Part shown: positions 59,331 through 64,000 of the stretch, piece after piece
Layout: each line of letters begins with the position of its first letter
Numbering within the stretch: the stretch's first letter is position 1
Source of the DNA: JAAYZQ01 sp041300865
GTDB taxonomy: Bacteria; Chloroflexota; Anaerolineae; JAAYZQ01
Length of the DNA stretch: 64,000 nt
Direction: 5' to 3'
NCBI GenBank assembly: GCA_041300865.1
Contig: JBFYTF010000036.1
Span: 48,006 to 112,005 of the forward strand
Program-made: the position numbers and the translations under genes
Notes under the pieces: generated by a model
What the model was told of the DNA's origin: nothing
What the model saw: the letters and a program-made list of their open reading frames with translations, nothing else
Database searches by the model: none

Positions 59331-60719
59331 ATGTCTCTCGACCGCGACCGGTTGATGCAGGTTCTGCACAGGGCGCATCATGGCCCGGTGTGCGAAACCT
59401 TTACCTGGGACACCCAGGTCATCCCCCAGACCATCGTCGCTAACCTGCGCAAGTATGGCCTGCTCAAGACGTGCAACCCGGCCGACCCCATCAACCAGGA
59501 TGATGCCCTGGCCGACCGGTACTTCCAGGCCGGTATGGACACGGCCGTGGAGGTGGGCCTGTTGTGCCTGGACACGCAGCGGCGCATCATCTTTGACCGC
59601 GACGAGATCCTCGCCGCCCTGGAGGCCGCCCCGGCCGAGTTCACCCTCGGCGAGGGCAACGAGATTGCCCACTTCCGGCACCGCGGCCTCGACGACCCGA
59701 CGGAGCCGGTCTGGGTCTGCCCGCTGAGCATCGCCATGACCGAGGACCTCTTTTTGCCCGTGCTCGAGGGCATTGCCCGCGTGCCGCAGGTGGACTGCAT
59801 CGAGGGCCCGTCGGTGGAGACGTTGTGGGGTGGCACGGTCCGCGCCGGCTCGCCTTACGAGCTGCTCGTGGGCAAGTGGCAGGCCGAAACGACCCACGAG
59901 GCCTTGCGCCGCGCCGGACGCGAGGGCATGGGCGTGTATGCGACCGGCACCTCGCCGACCCACTATGGTGTCCTGGGCAGCTACGGGCTGCCGGGCGGCT
60001 ACAAGCCCGAGCGCGACATTGTCCTGGTCCTCTCGCCCGTGGAGATGAAGACCTCCTACGAGAACCTGCACAAGCTGGCGCAGGCCTACAACTGCAACGG
60101 CCGGGTCTATGGCGGCTCGTGGTCGATGATCGGCGGTTATGCCGGCGGGCCGGAGGGCGCTACGGTGTCGTGCATCGCCTGCACGCTGCTCCTGTACGCG
60201 GCCTACCAGGCCTCCAACGGCGCCTCGTTCCCCTACGACATGCGCTACATGGGCAACTGCGGCCGCGATGCCCTGTGGTCGATGAGTGTCGTCTTCCAGG
60301 CTCTCAGCCGCAACACCCACCTGTGCATCAACTCGGTCGTAAACCAGAGCGCCGGCCCGGCCACCGACATGCTGCTGCTGGAATCGGCCGTGGGCATGAT
60401 GAACCTGGCCGTGTCAGGGGCCACGTCGTGCACCGGCACGCGGAGCGCCGGCGGCAAGTACACCAACTACCTGAGCCCGCTCGAGATCCAATTCGCCGGC
60501 GAGGTGTTCAAAGGCTGCGCGGGCATGAGCCGTGCCCAGGCCAACGACGCGGCCAACCGGCTCCTGCCCCTGTACGAGGACCGGTTGGGCAAGGCGCCCA
60601 AGGGCCAGAGCTTTGCCGAGTGCTACGACGTGCAGGCGCTCAAGCCTCACGATGATTGGCAGCGTATCTACGACGAGGTACGCAACGAGGCCATCAAGGC
60701 CGGACTGCCCCTGTCGTAG
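59331..60719 (+). CDS. MtmB-like (monomethylamine methyltransferase family) protein without pyrrolysine
   Basis: 462 aa, close to MtmB (458 aa). Shared elements recalled from archaeal MtmB include GREGMGVYATGTS, IGGYAGGPEGATV, SAGPATDMLLLESA, the GEVFKGCAGMS region and the C-terminal LYEDRLGKAPKGQSFAECYDV. The archaeal enzyme carries pyrrolysine (UAG) at residue 202. Here the frame is uninterrupted, and the corresponding segment GVLGSYGLPGG (about 213-223) has ordinary residues, probably Leu or a neighbour at that spot. The substrate may therefore differ from monomethylamine, as happened with MtgB in the MttB family. It is encoded 12 bp after corrinoid protein 1. AAGGAGG precedes ATG. Confidence 0.8.
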   Translation: MSLDRDRLMQVLHRAHHGPVCETFTWDTQVIPQTIVANLRKYGLLKTCNPADPINQDDALADRYFQAGMDTAVEVGLLCLDTQRRIIFDRDEILAALEAAPAEFTLGEGNEIAHFRHRGLDDPTEPVWVCPLSIAMTEDLFLPVLEGIARVPQVDCIEGPSVETLWGGTVRAGSPYELLVGKWQAETTHEALRRAGREGMGVYATGTSPTHYGVLGSYGLPGGYKPERDIVLVLSPVEMKTSYENLHKLAQAYNCNGRVYGGSWSMIGGYAGGPEGATVSCIACTLLLYAAYQASNGASFPYDMRYMGNCGRDALWSMSVVFQALSRNTHLCINSVVNQSAGPATDMLLLESAVGMMNLAVSGATSCTGTRSAGGKYTNYLSPLEIQFAGEVFKGCAGMSRAQANDAANRLLPLYEDRLGKAPKGQSFAECYDVQALKPHDDWQRIYDEVRNEAIKAGLPLS

Positions 60720-60766
60720 GCCCGGCCAGGAGCCAAGCAGAGAGCCAGGCAGAGAGGAAAGACAGC

Positions 60767-61417
60767 ATGTCCGACATCCTTGGCGGGCTGAGACAAGCCG
60801 TTCTCGACTATGACGCGGAAGCCGCCGCCACCCTGGCCCACGAGGCGATGGCCGCCGGGCTCGATCCCCTGGCGGCCCTGGACGCCCTGACGTCTGCCAT
60901 CCGCTTCGTGGGCGAGGAGTTTGGCCGGGGTGAGCTGTGGCTGCCCGACCTGCTGGGTGCCTCCGACGCCATGCTGGCCGCGACTCCTATCCTGGAGGCG
61001 GAAATCGCGGCACGGGGCACCGAGCGCCGCACGGCCGGCACGATCGTCGTGGGCACCGTCCAGGGTGACCTGCACAACATCGGCAAGGCGATGGTCTGTA
61101 CCCTGCTGACCGCCGAGGGCTTTCAGGTGCACGACCTGGGAGTCAACGTCACGGCCGACCAGTTCGTGCAGGCCGTCAAGGACCGCCGGCCCGACATCCT
61201 GGCCATGTCGGCCCTGATGACGACCACCATCTCCCAGCAGCGGCTGGTGATCGAGCGGCTTGGGGCAGAGGGTCTGCGGGACGGGGTCAAGGTGATCGTC
61301 GGTGGCGGCGGGGTGACGCAAGAGTTCGCCGACAGCATCGGCGCCGACGGTTACGACGCCACGGCACCGGGCGCGGCACGTCTTGCCCACCGTCTGCTGG
61401 GCGGGCTGGGGGCATAG
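60767..61417 (+). CDS. Corrinoid (B12-binding) methyltransferase protein 2, MtbC/MttC-like
   Basis: 216 aa. Helical cap domain followed by a B12 domain with DxHxxG (D101, H103, G106 in QGDLHNIGKA) and VIVGGGGVTQEFADSIGADGY. Distinct from, but related to, the first corrinoid protein. Start set at ATG 60767, where family similarity begins, after GAGAGGAAAG; the frame is open about 110 bp upstream but overlaps the previous gene. It sits between the MtmB-like and second MttB-like genes, so it may serve either. Confidence 0.9.
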   Translation: MSDILGGLRQAVLDYDAEAAATLAHEAMAAGLDPLAALDALTSAIRFVGEEFGRGELWLPDLLGASDAMLAATPILEAEIAARGTERRTAGTIVVGTVQGDLHNIGKAMVCTLLTAEGFQVHDLGVNVTADQFVQAVKDRRPDILAMSALMTTTISQQRLVIERLGAEGLRDGVKVIVGGGGVTQEFADSIGADGYDATAPGAARLAHRLLGGLGA

Positions 61418-61427
61418 GGAGGCAACC

Positions 61428-62870
61428 ATGCCAGGCTATTGCCTGAAGGTGAAACCACTGGAGCTGCTCTGCGCCGAGCAGCTCCACGAGACCCAGGCCG
61501 CGACGCTGCGAGTGTTGTGGGAGACGGGGGTGCGCATCGAGAGCGACTGGGCGCTCGACTTCCTGGCGGCCCACGGCTGCGCCGTCGACCGCGACGAGCA
61601 GCGCGTGCGCTTTCCCGCCGCCCTGGTGGAAGAGTGCCTGCAAAAGGCCCCGCGCACCTTCCGGCTGCGGGCCAGGGACCCCCAGAACGACCTGGAGTTT
61701 GGCGGCGATAACCTGCACTTTTCCCACGGGTCGGGCATGCACACCATCGACCCCCGCACCTTTGTCCCGCGGCCACCGACTCGGGCCGAGTACGTGGACT
61801 GCGTGCGGGTCCTGGACGCCCTGCCCACCATCAGCTGCCTGGGCTGCTATCCCTACTTTGGCCACGAAGGGGTGCCGCCGGTGCTGGCCATTCCCACCGG
61901 CGTGGCCCTGAAGATGCAGTACTCGACCAAACATCAGACCACCTGCTACTCCCAGGACTGCGAGATCTTTAACATCCAGATGGCCCAGGCAGCGGGCGTG
62001 GAGATCTCGGGCGCGGCCACCTCGTCGGCACCGCTGACCTGGAGCGGCGAGGCGGTCAACTGCGCCCGCCGCATGGCCGAGGCCGGCTTTGCCATCGTCA
62101 CTATCGATGGCTGCATCATGGGCGGGACGGGCCCGGCCACGGTGCCCGGCTCGGTGGTGGTCAGCAGCGCCGAGCACCTGGCCATGATCGTCCTCGTCCA
62201 ACTGCTCCGGCCGGGGCACCCCATGATCATCGGCCACTTTTCGGTGCCGTTGAACATGGCGACCGGCGCGCCGGCTTTCGGCGACATTGCCGCGTCGCTG
62301 AACAATGCCATCTTTAACCAGGTTTGGCGCAGCTATGGCCTGCCGCGCGGCAACGGCTCGCCGTCGTACGTTGCCGCCAAGACCATCGACTTTCAGGCCG
62401 GCTACGAAAAGGGCATCGCCGGGCTGGTGGCCGCTCTATCAGGTGCCAACCACCTGCTGCTCCACTTTGCCGTCTCGGCCGAGATCTCGGCCCACCCCGT
62501 GCAGGCGGTGCTCGACGACGACGTGGCACGCGTGATCGGCCGCTTCATCGCCGGCGAGGAGGTCAGCGACGAGACGCTGGCCGTGGACCTGATCCACAAA
62601 GTCGGCCCCATCCCGGGCCACTATCTCAACACGGCCCACACCCGCAAGTGGTGGAAGCGGGAGCAGGGCATGCCTCGCGCCGCCGACCGGCTGACGTATC
62701 CGGAGTGGGTGGCGCAGGGCAAAAAGACGGCCCTCGACCTGGCCCAACAACGGGTGGACGAGATCCTGGCCGGTCCACCGCCGCCACCCCTGGCACCCGG
62801 CCAGGTCGAAGACATCGAGCGCATCCTGGCCGAAGCGAGGGCTTACTACCGTGAGCGCCGGCTGCTGTAG
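61428..62870 (+). CDS. MttB family (trimethylamine methyltransferase-like) protein 2, non-pyrrolysine
   Basis: 480 aa MttB-superfamily protein, no in-frame UAG. Motifs include LHETQAATLRVLWETGVRIES, SGMHTIDPRTFVPRPPT, CIMGGTGPATVPGSVVVSSAEHL, LLRPGHPMIIGHFSVPLNMATG and the C-terminal LIHKVGPIPGHYLNTAHT. Only moderately similar to the first MttB-like protein, so the two probably use different substrates. The start ATG 61428 follows AGGGAGG; it begins 10 bp after the corrinoid gene. Confidence 0.87.
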   Translation: MPGYCLKVKPLELLCAEQLHETQAATLRVLWETGVRIESDWALDFLAAHGCAVDRDEQRVRFPAALVEECLQKAPRTFRLRARDPQNDLEFGGDNLHFSHGSGMHTIDPRTFVPRPPTRAEYVDCVRVLDALPTISCLGCYPYFGHEGVPPVLAIPTGVALKMQYSTKHQTTCYSQDCEIFNIQMAQAAGVEISGAATSSAPLTWSGEAVNCARRMAEAGFAIVTIDGCIMGGTGPATVPGSVVVSSAEHLAMIVLVQLLRPGHPMIIGHFSVPLNMATGAPAFGDIAASLNNAIFNQVWRSYGLPRGNGSPSYVAAKTIDFQAGYEKGIAGLVAALSGANHLLLHFAVSAEISAHPVQAVLDDDVARVIGRFIAGEEVSDETLAVDLIHKVGPIPGHYLNTAHTRKWWKREQGMPRAADRLTYPEWVAQGKKTALDLAQQRVDEILAGPPPPPLAPGQVEDIERILAEARAYYRERRLL

Positions 62871-62903
62871 GGCTGCAACAGGCACGCGGCGAGGCGGGCA
62901 GTC

Positions 62904-64000
62904 ATGAGCCACCCGGTCGCCAGCATCCTGGCCATCGACGTGGGCACCTCGTCCCTGAAAGCCGTGCTCTACGAGGACGGCGGCCGGGTATTGGCCGGCA
63001 ACACGCAGCGCTACGGCTACCAGGCGCCGCAGCCGGGCTGGGCCGAGGCCGATCCCGAAGCCTGGTGGGCCGCCCTGGTCGCCGCCCTGGCCGGCCTGGC
63101 AGCCCAGGGCTGGCCCCTGTCGCGGGTGGACGCCCTCGCCCTGACGGGCCAGATGCACACCACCGTGCTGCTCGATGCCCAGGGTCAGGTCATTCCGCCC
63201 ACCATCCTCTGGCTCGACCGTCGCGCCGCGCAGGAGACGGAAGAGCTGCAGCAGATGCTAGGCCTGCCCCCCTACCAGCTCAACAGCACCTACAGCCTGC
63301 CAAAGCTCCTGTGGCTGGCGCGCCACCAACCCGCCGGCCTGGCGCGCGCCCGTTTCCTGCTGTGGCCCAAGGACTACCTGCGCTTTCGGTTGACCGGCCA
63401 GGTCGCCACCGACCTGACCGAGGCCGGCGGCGCGGCGCTCCTGGACTGGACCAGCCGTACCTGGGCCGTCGAGCGCCTGGCCCTGGCCGGCTTGGATCCT
63501 GACGTCCTGCCGCCCATCCGCCCGGCCGACGGTGACGGAGGTGTGCTCCGCCCGGAGGTGGCTCGCAGCCTGGGCCTCAGTCCCGGGGTGCGTGTCGTGG
63601 TGGGCATGGGCGACGTGGCGGCCCTGTTCGGTGCCGCTCCTCCCCGGCCCGGCCGGGTGACCTGCTCCCTGGGCAGCTCATCCATGGTCTTTGCCCCCCT
63701 GCCCCCCGGGCAGGAGGTGCATGACCGACTGGACCGGTTGTACGTCTATCCCTTTGGCCCCTATCCCATGCTCGGCGGCGTCTCGTCCACGACGGGCGCC
63801 AGCCTGCAGTGGGCGTATGAGAAGCTGGCCCGGGCTGAGGCGCGCGGGGTGACCTTTGAAGCGTGGGTAACGGCCGCAGCCGAGATCGAGCCGGGCGCGG
63901 GTGGTGCCTGTTTCTTGCCCTACCTGGCCGGCGAGCGCAGCCCCTATTGGAGCGACGACATCCGCGGTGGCTTTTTCGGCCTGCAGCTCGGCCACGACGA
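62904..64000 (+). CDS. FGGY family carbohydrate kinase, xylulokinase-like (C-terminus beyond window edge)
   Basis: Open to the window end (365 codons visible); the C-terminal part is missing. N-terminal ATP-site phosphate loop LAIDVGTSSLKAVLYE, substrate segment ALTGQMHTTVLLD, the ILWLDRRAAQE region with the catalytic-type Asp, and the second-domain GMGDVAALFGAAP and SLGSSSMVF ATP-binding motif. These fit xylulokinase or a related FGGY kinase that phosphorylates a sugar or polyol. The start ATG 62904 follows GAGGCGGG, 33 bp after the methyltransferase stop, so it may be part of the same transcript; a sugar kinase here is unexpected. Confidence 0.85.
   Translation, partial: MSHPVASILAIDVGTSSLKAVLYEDGGRVLAGNTQRYGYQAPQPGWAEADPEAWWAALVAALAGLAAQGWPLSRVDALALTGQMHTTVLLDAQGQVIPPTILWLDRRAAQETEELQQMLGLPPYQLNSTYSLPKLLWLARHQPAGLARARFLLWPKDYLRFRLTGQVATDLTEAGGAALLDWTSRTWAVERLALAGLDPDVLPPIRPADGDGGVLRPEVARSLGLSPGVRVVVGMGDVAALFGAAPPRPGRVTCSLGSSSMVFAPLPPGQEVHDRLDRLYVYPFGPYPMLGGVSSTTGASLQWAYEKLARAEARGVTFEAWVTAAAEIEPGAGGACFLPYLAGERSPYWSDDIRGGFFGLQLGHD

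Noticed and set aside
59331..60719. Possible pyrrolysine-encoding UAG in the methyltransferase genes.
   Set aside because: All three methyltransferase frames are continuous without an internal UAG, and no pylT or pylS was seen in the window.

Overview
The window is GC-rich bacterial DNA, tightly packed with catabolic and transport operons. It most likely comes from a member of the Chloroflexota (inference). The pointers are the valine/glutamate/proline-repeat linkers behind lipoprotein signal peptides (best seen at 54339-55745), the abundance of BMP-type and CUT1-type ABC transporters, and many molybdo/tungsto-, corrinoid- and amidohydrolase-type enzymes. No rRNA, tRNA, IS element or CRISPR array was seen. 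Almost everything from 1 to 56.7 kb lies on the minus strand; 57.1-64 kb is on the plus strand.

Layout, in the direction of minus-strand transcription. (A) A HutC-type GntR regulator (56.7 kb) heads a CUT1 ABC transporter (lipoprotein, two permeases, ATPase) and an AtzA-like amidohydrolase (to 49.8 kb). (B) An FCD-type GntR regulator (49.6 kb) precedes an ECF transporter (EcfT, fused EcfAA', two paralogous S-like membrane proteins). After it come an ArcS-like protein, a URO-D-type methyltransferase, two class III aminotransferases, an Old Yellow Enzyme, an IlvD-type dehydratase, an O-methyltransferase, an M29/NicX-like metalloenzyme, a phytoene-desaturase-like flavoprotein, an amidohydrolase and an HDAC-like deacetylase. 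(C) A BMP/nucleoside-type ABC transporter with a tandem-duplicated binding lipoprotein (29.0-23.3 kb) is followed by a hydroxyacyl-CoA dehydrogenase and an amidohydrolase. (D) A three-subunit xanthine-dehydrogenase-type hydroxylase and a second BMP-type transporter lie at 20.8-12.1 kb. (E) An operon with a tungsten aldehyde ferredoxin oxidoreductase-like enzyme, an amidohydrolase, a single-chain FAD/2Fe-2S/Mo hydroxylase, a class III aminotransferase, a tandem isochorismatase-like protein, a nitrilase-family amidase, a PreA-like dihydropyrimidine dehydrogenase subunit and an MmgE/PrpD protein runs off the left edge.

On the plus strand, divergent from the HutC regulator, is a corrinoid methyltransferase operon ordered MttB-like, corrinoid protein, MtmB-like, corrinoid protein, MttB-like, then a FGGY kinase cut by the right edge. 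None of the three methyltransferases has an in-frame UAG, so they are non-pyrrolysine homologues. The MtmB-like one is the least expected.

Taken together the window looks like an accessory catabolic region for N-heterocycles (purine/pyrimidine or similar) and N-methylated compounds: uptake, hydroxylation, hydrolytic deamination or dechlorination-type steps, ring reduction and amide hydrolysis, transamination and demethylation. Five near-consensus promoters (TTGACA, 17-bp spacer, TA-rich -10) are readable. Three of them share an AT-rich element that may be the operator of the FCD regulator. Each of the three transporter operons that encode a binding lipoprotein has a strong stem-loop just downstream of that gene.
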